Source: PALSA-693 sp963729695
GTDB lineage: Bacteria; Actinomycetota; Acidimicrobiia; Acidimicrobiales; Palsa-688
Reading direction: 5' to 3'
Length of the DNA: 64,000 nt
Assembly (NCBI GenBank): GCA_963729695.1
Contig: CAVSOT010000007.1
Coordinates: 372,001-436,000 of the forward strand
The first letter of the stretch is position 1. Each line of letters opens with the position of its first letter. Positions 17,413-24,896 of the stretch are shown here, one piece after another. A program made the translations under genes and the position numbers. The notes under the pieces are model-generated. The model searched no databases, had not been told where the DNA came from, and saw nothing but the letters and a program-made list of their open reading frames with translations.

Positions 17413-18300
17413 GTGGCCAACCCCGTCAACAAGGCTGTCATCCCCGCGGCCGGACTCGGTACCCGGTTCCTTCCCGCCGCCAAAGCCCAACCCAAAGAGA
17501 TGCTGCCTCTGGTCGACAAACCGGCCATCCAGTACGTGGTCGAGGAGGCCGTCGCCTGTGGGATCAGGGACATTCTGATCATCACCGGCCGAGGCAAGGG
17601 AAGCATGGAAGACCACTTCGACCGGTCGTTCGAGTTGGAGCACCACCTGGAAAAGAGCGGGAAGCTCGAGCAGCTGGCCGAGATGCGAAGAATCGCGGAG
17701 ATGGCCGAGGTCCATTTCGTTCGGCAGGGGGAGCCGCTCGGGCTGGGGCACGCGGTGTCGGTGGCCCGGCAGCACGTGGGCGATGAGCCGTTCGCCGTCC
17801 TCCTCGGCGACGACATCATGCATCACCGGGCCGGGATTCTGGCGGCCATGCTCGATGCCCACGACCGCTACGGGACGTCGGTGCTGGCCCTCAAGAAGGT
17901 CACACCCGCGGAGATCTCCTCGTACGGAAGCGTCGCCGCTGAACAAGTCGAGGAGTCCCTCGTCCGGGTGCTCGACCTGGTGGAGAAGCCCGCCCCGGAG
18001 GACGCCCCGTCCGATCTGGGCATCATGGGCCGCTACGTGCTGACCCCGGCCATTTTCGAGGCCATCGCCCAAACCAAGCCCGGGCGGGGCGGCGAGATCC
18101 AGTTGACGGACGCCATCAAGGAGCTGCTCAACACCGAATCGGTGCACGGCTACACCTTCCGCGAAGGTCGCTTCGACGCCGGCAACAAGTTGGACTTCCT
18201 GCGAGCGACCGTCGAACTGGCCCTCGAACGCGAAGACCTCGGCCCGGCGTTCCGGGCCTATCTGGAGCAGCGCCTCCGCGACCCTGCCGGTCCGTCGTGA
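17413..18300 (+). CDS. galU: UTP-glucose-1-phosphate uridylyltransferase
   Basis: This 295-residue enzyme makes UDP-glucose from UTP and glucose-1-phosphate. The nucleotide-binding signature PAAGLGTRFLPAAKAQPKEM (residues about 12-31) is exact for GalU, followed by VDKPAIQYVVEEA. The GEPLGLGHAV segment (about 102-111) and the Asp in LLGDDIM (about 137-143) complete the active site. The start is GTG 17413. The stop overlaps the moeA start (GTGA). UDP-glucose could feed the UDP-sulfoquinovose synthase encoded at 34908-36071. The galU-moeA order is shared with many actinobacterial genomes. Confidence 0.97.
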   Translation: MANPVNKAVIPAAGLGTRFLPAAKAQPKEMLPLVDKPAIQYVVEEAVACGIRDILIITGRGKGSMEDHFDRSFELEHHLEKSGKLEQLAEMRRIAEMAEVHFVRQGEPLGLGHAVSVARQHVGDEPFAVLLGDDIMHHRAGILAAMLDAHDRYGTSVLALKKVTPAEISSYGSVAAEQVEESLVRVLDLVEKPAPEDAPSDLGIMGRYVLTPAIFEAIAQTKPGRGGEIQLTDAIKELLNTESVHGYTFREGRFDAGNKLDFLRATVELALEREDLGPAFRAYLEQRLRDPAGPS

Positions 18301-19517
18301 TCCCCCTCGACGAGGCCCAAGCCGAGGTCGTGGCGGCCTGTACCCCTAGATCGCCTCGGTCGACCCCGGTGGCGGACGCCATCGGGCTGGTCTTGGCCGA
18401 GCCGGTTACCGCCGCGGACAACGTCCCCCCATTCGCCAACACGGCTATGGACGGCTACGCCGTACGGGCCGCGGACGTCGCCGGGGCGACGTCGGCCCAG
18501 CCGGCGAAGCTCGAGGTGATCGGGACGCTGGCCGCCGGCCAGGCCCCGCACGGCCCGGTTGGCCCCGGTCAGGCGCTGCGGATCATGACGGGTGCCCCTT
18601 TCCCCCCCGGCGCGGACGCCGTCGCCAAAGTGGAGGACACGCACAGCGACGGCGACGTCGTGTGGATCTCGGCCCCGGCGCCGGCAGGCGAGCACGTCCG
18701 CCACGCCGGCGAGGATATAGCTGCCGGCCAGGAGGTCTTCCCGGCGGGCACCGTCCTCGGTCCCGGCCATCTCGGGGTCCTCAGCAGCGTGGGCCGGGAA
18801 ACGGTGGCTGCCGTGCCTGCCCCCGTGGTCGGCGTCTTCTCGACCGGCGACGAGCTGGTGGAGGGAGCCGGCGAGTTGCGCCCGGGCCAGATCCACGACT
18901 CCAACCGGCGTACCTTGATCGCCCTGCTCCGCCGGGACGGATTCGTCGCGGTCGATCTCGGCATCGCCCGCGACGTGGAGGAGGACATCGAAGGACGGCT
19001 CGGGGAGGGGATCGCCCGCTGCGACGCGGTGATGACCAGCGGCGGTGTGAGCATGGGGGACTTCGACCTGGTCAAAGTGGTGCTCGACCGCATCGGGAAG
19101 ATGCGCTGGATGCAGGTCGCCATCCGCCCCGCCAAACCCTTCGCCTTCGGTCTGGTAGGTACCACCCCGGTCTTCGGGCTGCCGGGCAACCCGGTGTCGT
19201 CGATGGTCAGCTATGAAGTCCTGGCTCGACCAGGCCTGCGCCGACTGGCCGGGCGGCCCGATTCCGACTTGTACCGGCCGGCCGTCCCGGCCGTCGTCGA
19301 CGACGCCGTATGGCGCGGCGCCAACGACGGGCGCACCTCGTACCTGCGGGTCCAGGCCACGGTCAAAACCGATGGCCGCTACCACATGACCAGCACGGGA
19401 GGCCAGGGGTCGCACCAGCTCTATGCGATGGCCCTGGCCAACGGGTTGGCGATCGTGCCGCCGGGCGTCGAGGTCGTCGCGGGCGAGTGCGTCGGTCTAC
19501 TTCTCCTCGGGCCGTAG
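18297..19517 (+). CDS. moeA: Molybdopterin molybdotransferase MoeA (or Glp-type gephyrin-like paralogue)
   Basis: This 406-residue protein inserts molybdate into adenylated molybdopterin. Motifs: NTAMDGYAVRA (about residues 44-54), TGAPFPPGADAV (about 98-109), FSTGDELVE (about 181-189), TSGGVSMGDFDLVK (about 245-258) and LPGNPVS (about 295-301). It starts with GTG overlapping the galU stop, so the two are translationally coupled. In Actinobacteria the moeA copy next to galU is linked to a membrane partner (GlpR/SepX), where it acts in cell division; a SepX-like gene is present at 21418. With moaA and moaC following directly, cofactor synthesis is also plausible. Both roles could coexist. Confidence 0.9.
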   Translation: MIPLDEAQAEVVAACTPRSPRSTPVADAIGLVLAEPVTAADNVPPFANTAMDGYAVRAADVAGATSAQPAKLEVIGTLAAGQAPHGPVGPGQALRIMTGAPFPPGADAVAKVEDTHSDGDVVWISAPAPAGEHVRHAGEDIAAGQEVFPAGTVLGPGHLGVLSSVGRETVAAVPAPVVGVFSTGDELVEGAGELRPGQIHDSNRRTLIALLRRDGFVAVDLGIARDVEEDIEGRLGEGIARCDAVMTSGGVSMGDFDLVKVVLDRIGKMRWMQVAIRPAKPFAFGLVGTTPVFGLPGNPVSSMVSYEVLARPGLRRLAGRPDSDLYRPAVPAVVDDAVWRGANDGRTSYLRVQATVKTDGRYHMTSTGGQGSHQLYAMALANGLAIVPPGVEVVAGECVGLLLLGP

Positions 19518-19527
19518 GCTGGGGGGC

Positions 19528-20523
19528 GTGGCCGCCGCGCTCGTCGATCCCTACAACCGCACCGTCCGCGATTTGCGGATCTCGATCACGGATCGCTGCA
19601 ACTTCCGGTGTCAGTACTGCATGCCGGAAGAAGGCATGCAGTGGCTGCCTCGCGAGGACCTGCTCACGTACGAGGAGCTGACCAGGGTGGCCCGAGTCTG
19701 CGTGGAGCGTTTCGGGTTCGACAGCATCCGCATCACTGGTGGCGAACCCACCGTTCGGGCCCGCCTGCCCGTCCTGATCCGCAGCTTGTCGGAGCTCGGT
19801 GTGGACGTGGCCATGACCACCAACGGAGCGACGCTTTCCCATCAAGCCACGGACTTGGCCCAGGCGGGCCTGCGACGGGTCAACATCTCCTGTGACTCGC
19901 TGCGCCGTGACCGGTTCGCGACCATCACCAGCCGGGACGCCCTCGACGCGGTGCTGGCCGGCATCGATGCGGCCATCGCGAGCGGCATGTCCCCGGTGAA
20001 GGTCAATTGCGTGGTGGTCCGGGACCTCAACGACGACGAGATCCTCGACTTCGCCGCCTTCGGCCGGGATCGGGGGGTCGAGTTGCGCTTCATCGAATGG
20101 ATGCCCCTTGACGGAGGCGGTCAGTGGAAGATGGGGCAGGTAGTGCCGGCATCGGAGATCATCGAAACCATCGACGCCGCCTGGCCGCTGGTTTCGCCCG
20201 ACGGTCTCGGCGCCAGAGATTCGGCGCCGGCCGAGTCGTACACGTATGCGGACGGCGGTGGCCGGGTGGGCGTGATCGCCAGCGTGACCCGTCCGTTCTG
20301 CGAGTCGTGCGACCGGATCCGGCTGACCGCGGAAGGGCAGTTGCGCAATTGCCTCTTTTCGGTGCGAGAGACGGACCTGCGGGCCATACTCCGCAGTGGT
20401 GGCAGCGACGACGACCTGGCTGCAGCCGTCGAGTTGGAGGTCGGTCGGAAGTGGGCCGGGCACTCGATCGGGCAGGTTCATTTCATCCGCCCGGCGCGCA
20501 GCATGAGCCAGATCGGCGGCTGA
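19528..20523 (+). CDS. moaA: GTP 3',8-cyclase MoaA
   Basis: This radical SAM enzyme converts GTP to 3',8-cyclo-GTP, the first step of molybdenum cofactor synthesis. The N-terminal cluster motif C-x3-C-x2-C is CNFRCQYC (about residues 24-31). The C-terminal cluster ligands are CESC followed after 13 residues by C (CDRIRLTAEGQLRNC region, about 267-284). The protein ends in Gly-Gly, the MoaA tail required for activity. I chose GTG at 19528 (331 residues), ten bases after the moeA stop; longer frames overlap moeA. It supplies cofactor for the two molybdoenzymes in this window. Confidence 0.96.
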   Translation: MAAALVDPYNRTVRDLRISITDRCNFRCQYCMPEEGMQWLPREDLLTYEELTRVARVCVERFGFDSIRITGGEPTVRARLPVLIRSLSELGVDVAMTTNGATLSHQATDLAQAGLRRVNISCDSLRRDRFATITSRDALDAVLAGIDAAIASGMSPVKVNCVVVRDLNDDEILDFAAFGRDRGVELRFIEWMPLDGGGQWKMGQVVPASEIIETIDAAWPLVSPDGLGARDSAPAESYTYADGGGRVGVIASVTRPFCESCDRIRLTAEGQLRNCLFSVRETDLRAILRSGGSDDDLAAAVELEVGRKWAGHSIGQVHFIRPARSMSQIGG

Positions 20524-20582
20524 CGCCTCCCCGCCCCGGAGGCCGGGAGGTCCGGGGTGATCCTCCTGAGTACACTCATGGT

Positions 20583-21167
20583 ATGTCGGACCGCGGCCTC
20601 ACCCACCTCGACCCGCTCGGTCGGGCCCGCATGGTCGATGTGACGCCGAAGGAAGCCACCCACCGGCGGGCCATCTCCCGTTGCAAGGTATTCATGACCC
20701 CAGAGACCACCGGAAAGGTGGCCTCCAACGCCATCACCAAAGGGGACGTGCTGGGAGCGGCCCGTATTGCCGGCATCCAGGCCGCCAAGCGGACCGCCGA
20801 CATGATCCCCCTCTGCCATCCCCTCCTGGTCGGGGCGGTCACCATCAACTTCACCCTTGGGGACGACTACGTAGAGGTGGAGACCCAGGTCGAGACGGTC
20901 GATCGTACGGGCGTGGAGATGGAGGCCATGACGGCCTGCGCGGTGGCCGCGCTCACGATCTACGACATGTGTAAGTCCGCCGATCGTTCGATGGTCATCG
21001 GTGATCTGGCGCTGTGGGAGAAAACCGGTGGCCGCAGTGGGCACTGGCGCCGTCCGGCCGGCGACTTGGCGACCCCGCTCGTCAACACGGCCACCAATCC
21101 GGTGCTCGATCTCGCCGACCCGATCGACGAGCTCGTCCGGGGTGGCGACGCCGACCCGCTTGATTGA
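20583..21167 (+). CDS. moaC: Cyclic pyranopterin monophosphate synthase MoaC
   Basis: MoaC acts after MoaA, converting 3',8-cyclo-GTP to cPMP. The conserved segments are LTHLDPLGRARMVDV, IPLCHPL (about residues 77-83), VETVDRTGVEMEAMTA (about 101-116) and MCKSADRSMVI (about 128-138, active-site Lys and Asp). At 194 residues it is longer than the usual 160: a C-terminal extension of about 40 residues has no recognisable domain. The start is ATG 20583, 59 bp after moaA. MoaB, MoaD and MoaE are not in the window. Confidence 0.95.
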   Translation: MSDRGLTHLDPLGRARMVDVTPKEATHRRAISRCKVFMTPETTGKVASNAITKGDVLGAARIAGIQAAKRTADMIPLCHPLLVGAVTINFTLGDDYVEVETQVETVDRTGVEMEAMTACAVAALTIYDMCKSADRSMVIGDLALWEKTGGRSGHWRRPAGDLATPLVNTATNPVLDLADPIDELVRGGDADPLD

Positions 21168-21207
21168 CCGGGTGGTCGGCCCGTCCCCGCTGGTCAGGAA
21201 CCAATTT

Positions 21208-21241
21208 GCCGCTCCATCTGGCGGCACCCCGCCAGGCGGGG
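21208..21241. terminator. Two adjacent stem-loops after moaC (possible terminator or attenuator)
   Basis: TGCCGC/GCGGCA arms (21208-21225) are followed by CCCCGCC-A-GGCGGGG (21227-21241). There is no T-tract, so termination is only a possibility. The 250-bp gap before the SepX-like gene holds no other recognisable element. Confidence 0.35.
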
Positions 21242-21417
21242 CTACCCTCCTGAGAATTGCCTGAACGGGCTCGGCTGTTTTGTCGTTGGTTTGAGGTAGC
21301 CGGCAGCTTGCAGTAACCGCCGGACCAATCCGCCATGGCCTCGCATCATGTGGGATCCCCCACTCTGTGCGTCCAGTGGCGTACGGTCCCTGACACCGAA
21401 GGGTAGGCCGAGGAGTC

Positions 21418-22038
21418 TTGACTACTGTGATCCTGCTGGTCCTCGCCGTTGTCTGGGGGGTGCTGCTGTTCTCGTGGCTACGGTCGCGCACGCAGGGGAC
21501 CTTCTCTGACCCGGTCGTCACGTTCCGTCGGCACCTTTCGGTGCTGGAACGGGCCACGCCGACCACCGTCGCTCCCGCCAACCGGCTTCGCAGTGGATCC
21601 ACCTCAGGACGCACCATCCCCGCCTATCGCCCGATGAGCCCGGCCCCCGCGTGGCGTCCCGGGAACGGCCCGCGTCCCGGCAGCGGCGTGAGCCGCAACC
21701 CCCTACGACCCCCGTCGGCTGCCGCCCTTCGCCGCCGTCAGGCCCAAAAGCGACGCCGGGACGTCTTGCTGGTGCTGTTGGGCGGGATGATCTGCGCCCT
21801 GCTCGTGGCCGTGGCTTCCGGTCTGGCGGCCGCCTGGGCCATCCAGGTGTTGTTCGACGTGGCCCTTGTCGGGTACGTGGCGTTGTTGATCCGCATGCGT
21901 AACCTGGCCGCCGAGCGGGAGCTCAAGCTCGCCTACTTGACGCCGCCGGCTCAGTTGCGCGCCGTCCGCCCACGCCCGGCCTACGAGTTCGGCGGCGCTG
22001 ATTACGGCGAGCTGGCTCTGCGCCGCGCCGCCAACTGA
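21418..22038 (+). CDS. SepX/GlpR-like three-TM divisome membrane protein (putative)
   Basis: This 206-residue protein has one N-terminal transmembrane helix (residues about 4-20), a short motif F-x-D-P-V-V-T-F-R-R-H (about 29-39), a disordered Pro/Arg/Ser linker to about 113, then two closely packed helices (about 116-138 and 139-160). That layout and its place downstream of galU and moeA match the actinobacterial SepX / GlpR (Rv0996-type) proteins, which bind FtsZ or the MoeA-like Glp and organise the divisome. The start is TTG 21418 with AGGAG three bases upstream. Identity rests on topology and synteny rather than strong sequence motifs. Confidence 0.6.
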   Translation: MTTVILLVLAVVWGVLLFSWLRSRTQGTFSDPVVTFRRHLSVLERATPTTVAPANRLRSGSTSGRTIPAYRPMSPAPAWRPGNGPRPGSGVSRNPLRPPSAAALRRRQAQKRRRDVLLVLLGGMICALLVAVASGLAAAWAIQVLFDVALVGYVALLIRMRNLAAERELKLAYLTPPAQLRAVRPRPAYEFGGADYGELALRRAAN

Positions 22039-22049
22039 GCGTTCACGAG

Positions 22050-22731
22050 TTGCCGGACGCGGCCTCCGATCCCGACAGGCGGGCTGGACTGGCCGACCTG
22101 GTCGAGAGCGCTGGCGCTGAGCTGGGGGCAGCCAACGCGGCGCGCGAGGCGGGGCTGGCCGCCTGTCGGCAGGTGATTCGCAGTGCGGGAAGCGCCATCC
22201 GGGCCGTCCACCGCCGCGAACGCGGACCGGGTGACCATCCAGCTGTCGCAGTGTGAGGTGGCGCTGCGGCAAGCCCAACAGGCCGTGCGTCCGTTCCCGC
22301 GGGTGGCCTATGCCGGCTTTCTCCATGATGCCGAAAAGGAGTACGCCGAGGCGGTGCTGACGGCGGCGCTCGTCGGCGGGACGGCTCTCCCCGGGCACCT
22401 GGAATTGAAGGTGGAAGCGCCGGCCTGGCTCAACGGCCTGGCGGAGGCCGCGTCCGAGCTGCGCCGCAACCTGCTCGACCGGTTGCGAGAAGGGAAGGCT
22501 TCGGTCGCGGAGGATCTTCTCCTCGCCATGGACGACGTGTACGAGTTGCTCGTCAGCGTGGACTACCCGGACGCGATCACTGGCGGACTGCGGCGAACCG
22601 CCGATTCCCTGCGCGCTGTACTTGAGCGAACGCGTAGCGATCTGACCACCACGCTGCTCCAATTTCGCCTCCAAGCTGCCTTGGAGGGGCGCTCGGGCCA
22701 CGATGCCGACTGGGGTGCCGCGCTACGCTGA
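22050..22731 (+). CDS. Translin family protein, frameshifted
   Basis: The second frame has typical translin-superfamily segments: FLHDAEKEYAEA (about 40 residues into that frame), the WLNGLAEAASELRRNLLD helix, MDDVYELL, and DYPDAITGGLRRTADSLR with ERTRSDLT. These match archaeal-type translin, an all-helical ring-forming nucleic-acid-binding protein. The N-terminal helix (frame from TTG 22050, ending AIRAVHRRE) joins it only if one base is removed near 22215-22225. Joined length is about 226 residues. Bacterial translins are of unknown role. The gene lies 11 bp after the SepX-like gene. Confidence 0.7.
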
Positions 22732-22744
22732 AGCTTCCTGTTGC

Positions 22745-22818
22745 GGGGGTGTAGCTCAGCCCGGTAGAGCGCTACGTTCGCATCGTAGAAGTCGCCGGTT
22801 CAATTCCGGTCACCTCCA
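22745..22818 (+). tRNA. tRNA-Ala (anticodon CGC)
   Basis: A full cloverleaf folds. The acceptor stem GGGGGTG pairs with CACCTCC, including the G3-U70 wobble that is the alanine identity element. The D arm is GCTCAGCCCGGTAGAGC, the anticodon arm is CTACG-TTCGCAT-CGTAG with anticodon CGC reading GCG, and the T arm is CCGGTTCAATTCCGG. The discriminator is A at 22818; CCA is not encoded (CCG follows). It is 13 bp after the translin gene and borders the decayed recombinase. Confidence 0.95.
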
Positions 22819-22913
22819 CCGCCTGTGTCCTGGTTTTGTCTTCTGAGAGCTTGGTCTGAGGCGCTCCGGCGCCCGCCGGGCCCGTGGCGCGCCGCGTCGG
22901 CGGCCGCCGCGTT

Positions 22914-23140
22914 CTACCTGGCGTCCGGGTGCCCTGCCACGTCGCCATCGGCCGTCTCGGGTACGTGGGCGTAGAGCTCCCTCGACAGGCGGGCGGTGGC
23001 ATGTCCGAGCCGAGCCCGGATTACCCGGGGGTGCTCGCCCGGTTCGACCATGAGGCTGGCGGCGACGGGCCTCAGCCTCGTGGAAGGTGAGTTTTTCGGT
23101 CACACCCGTCTCGTGACGGCCGGCTGGAAGACGGGTGCTT
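22914..23140 (-). pseudogene. Decayed C-terminus of a tyrosine recombinase (phage-type integrase)
   Basis: On the minus strand one frame reads ASLMVEPGEHPRVIRARLGH then ATARLSRELYAHVPE and stops at 22914. This matches the H-x2-R and Y active-site end of tyrosine integrases, where RLGH supplies the second His and ELYAHV the catalytic Tyr. The preceding VTEKLTFHE continues as LRPVAASL only after removal of one base, so LTFHELRP (first His and Arg) is frameshifted. Everything N-terminal of this is missing. Its position about 95 bp from a tRNA-Ala 3' end is the classical arrangement of an integrated element, so it is a likely scar of one. Confidence 0.65.
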
Positions 23141-23215
23141 CGAAGTCGCGACGGGGCGGCCCGCCCTCGCCCGCTCCCGGTGTATCTTTCGGGAGGGGTC
23201 TACCGAGGAGGACCG

Positions 23216-23764
23216 GTGCCAGAGCGGCAACAGGAAACTCAGGAGTCGCAGCGCCCGACCGTCCCGGCCCGTCGCCCCGAGTCGGCGTCCGTCGCGGTCG
23301 CCACGGGGCTACGCAACTCGTCCTCCATGAAGGGGATGAGCCCCTCCGAGATCCGGTCCCTACAGCGCGCCGTGGGCAACACAGCGGTGGCCCGGATGCT
23401 CGCCGTTTCGCGCGTTACGCTGGCCACCGACCAAGCAGCCGGCCCAAACGAGCAGCTCGCGAAGATCGGCAAACAGCAGATCGCCAGCTTGAAACTGCAG
23501 ATCGCCAGAGTCAAGGCGACCGTCGATCCAGACAGGCTGGAGAAGGCCGAGAAGCAGCGGGAAGAGTTCCAGGCCCGGGCCAAGGCGCGAGTCGACGAGC
23601 AGGTCAACAGGCTCGAGGGCCAGATCGAGCGGGTCAGGGAGACCTATGGCGTCGCAGAAGGCAGCGGAGAACCGGCGCCAGCCGCGACGACGACTCCCGG
23701 CCGGCCGGTTGGCGGTGGAAAACCGGCCGTACCTAAGCGACCGAAGCCACCTAAGTTCAACTAG
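23216..23764 (+). CDS. Small coiled-coil protein with LQRAVGN-type motif
   Basis: This 182-residue protein contains LQRAVGNTAVARML (about residues 50-63). That motif, LQR-x2-GN-x-AV-x2-LL, is known from DUF4157-type and other proteins associated with extracellular contractile injection systems and large secreted proteins. A charged coiled coil follows (about 85-145: IASLKLQIARVKAT..., KAEKQREEFQARAKARVDEQ...), then a Pro/Ala/Lys-rich tail. The start is GTG 23216 because GAGGAG ends six bases upstream. No injection-system structural genes are visible in the window. It follows the tRNA/integrase scar, so it may have arrived by transfer. Function is unknown. Confidence 0.65.
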   Translation: MPERQQETQESQRPTVPARRPESASVAVATGLRNSSSMKGMSPSEIRSLQRAVGNTAVARMLAVSRVTLATDQAAGPNEQLAKIGKQQIASLKLQIARVKATVDPDRLEKAEKQREEFQARAKARVDEQVNRLEGQIERVRETYGVAEGSGEPAPAATTTPGRPVGGGKPAVPKRPKPPKFN

Positions 23765-23819
23765 TTGGCGGCCGCGGCGGGCCATCTGGGGTCACCCGCG
23801 GTGAAGCCACTCCGCTCTT

Positions 23820-24725
23820 TCAGCTGCCGTAGAGGATCTGCATGTTCTCTTTGGCGAAGATGAGGCAGTCGAGCGGGTGATCGACCGCCCCGTTCTGGTC
23901 GGTGATCTCGTCCCAGTGGTCCACGACATCCTCGGCCGTCGGCGGTTGTTTGGAGACCCAGCCGTTGGCGATCGTCAATGTGGTGCGGGCGAAGCGGCCT
24001 CCCCACGCCCCCAGGATCTGGCCCGTGCAGGGGCACGTCCGGTGGGCCAGGACGGCCACCATGGGGCTGACCCGCTCGGGTAGGAAGTTGTGCAGGATGT
24101 CGTCACCCTTGACGCCCGGGATGCTGTCGACCCAGTCCCAGCGCTCCCCGTTCTCGATGAGCGCTCCTGGGTTGAGGAGGTTGGCTTTGATGCCGTATTC
24201 CGCACCCTCCAGGGCCATGGTCCGAAACAGCCCGACGAGGCCGGCATTGGCCGCCGAGTAATTGGCCTGGGTGTGCATGCCGAGCAGACCCGAGAGCGAG
24301 GTGACGCCCACCAGCCGTCCGCCGCCAGCAGCTTTCATGGCCAGGTAGGCCGGGTGGAAGACGAAGAAGGCCGCCCGCAGCTTGATGTCGAGAACGGCGT
24401 CGAAATCGGCCAGCGTCATTTGGTCGAATGGGACGTTCTGGTAGATGGTGGCGTTGGTGACGACCGCGTCGAGGCGGCCCCAGGTCGAGAGGGCCAGGTC
24501 GATGATGGCTGCGCCGCCCTCCTCGGTCCCGACCGAGTGGGTGTCGACGATCGCCTCGCCGCCGCCGGCTTGAATCTCCGCCACGATCTTCTCGGCCCCT
24601 TTGATGTCGTTGACCACGACCTTGGCGCCCCGCCGAGCCAGTTCGAGGGCGTGCGTCCGACCCATCCCCCGCCCCGCGCCGGTCACGACCGCTACCTCTC
24701 CGTCGAATCGCAGTGGCTCAGCCAT
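23820..24725 (-). CDS. Short-chain dehydrogenase/reductase with YxxxN active site
   Basis: This 301-residue protein has the SDR nucleotide motif TGAGRGMG (residues about 15-22), the D/N-I-K acidic loop (NDIKGAEK) suggesting NAD preference, and the N-A-T-I-Y segment in place of NNAG. The catalytic Ser is in VTSLSG and Tyr in NYSAANAG, where the usual Lys of Y-x3-K is Asn. This unusual residue occurs in a minority of SDRs and may alter or abolish turnover. The start is ATG 24725, the first Met before the Rossmann fold. The substrate is unknown; the gene is near another SDR and a molybdoenzyme on the same strand. Confidence 0.85.
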   Translation of the reverse strand: MAEPLRFDGEVAVVTGAGRGMGRTHALELARRGAKVVVNDIKGAEKIVAEIQAGGGEAIVDTHSVGTEEGGAAIIDLALSTWGRLDAVVTNATIYQNVPFDQMTLADFDAVLDIKLRAAFFVFHPAYLAMKAAGGGRLVGVTSLSGLLGMHTQANYSAANAGLVGLFRTMALEGAEYGIKANLLNPGALIENGERWDWVDSIPGVKGDDILHNFLPERVSPMVAVLAHRTCPCTGQILGAWGGRFARTTLTIANGWVSKQPPTAEDVVDHWDEITDQNGAVDHPLDCLIFAKENMQILYGS

Positions 24726-24821
24726 GTTCCCTCTCTCGCGTCGAATGGGCGCCAAGGTAGACGATCGACCACGGAGATAGGAGTGGACCCGTGGGGAAAC
24801 AGGCGGCTGCGACGGCCCTGC

Positions 24822-24896
24822 CGTCAAACCGGCGCTGCCGTCAAACCGGCGCTGCCGTCAAACCGGCGCTGCCGTCAAACCGGTGCTGCCGTCAAA
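24822..24896. repeat. 17-bp tandem repeat, about 4.4 copies
   Basis: CGTCAAACCGGCGCTGC repeats at 24822, 24839, 24856 and 24873 (one C-to-T change), with a partial copy at 24890. The stop codon of the molybdopterin oxidoreductase (24892-24894) lies in the last partial copy, so expansion has reached the gene end. Confidence 0.95.

Noticed and set aside
22772..23002. Minus-strand frame reaching into the tRNA with a VEVTGIEPATS-type end
   Set aside because: This is a well-known artefact of translating tRNA flanks; the supported frame here is the integrase remnant stopping at 22914.
24822..24896. Possible CRISPR-like array
   Set aside because: The repeats are contiguous 17-bp units without spacers and no cas genes are present; the same holds for 13399-13472.
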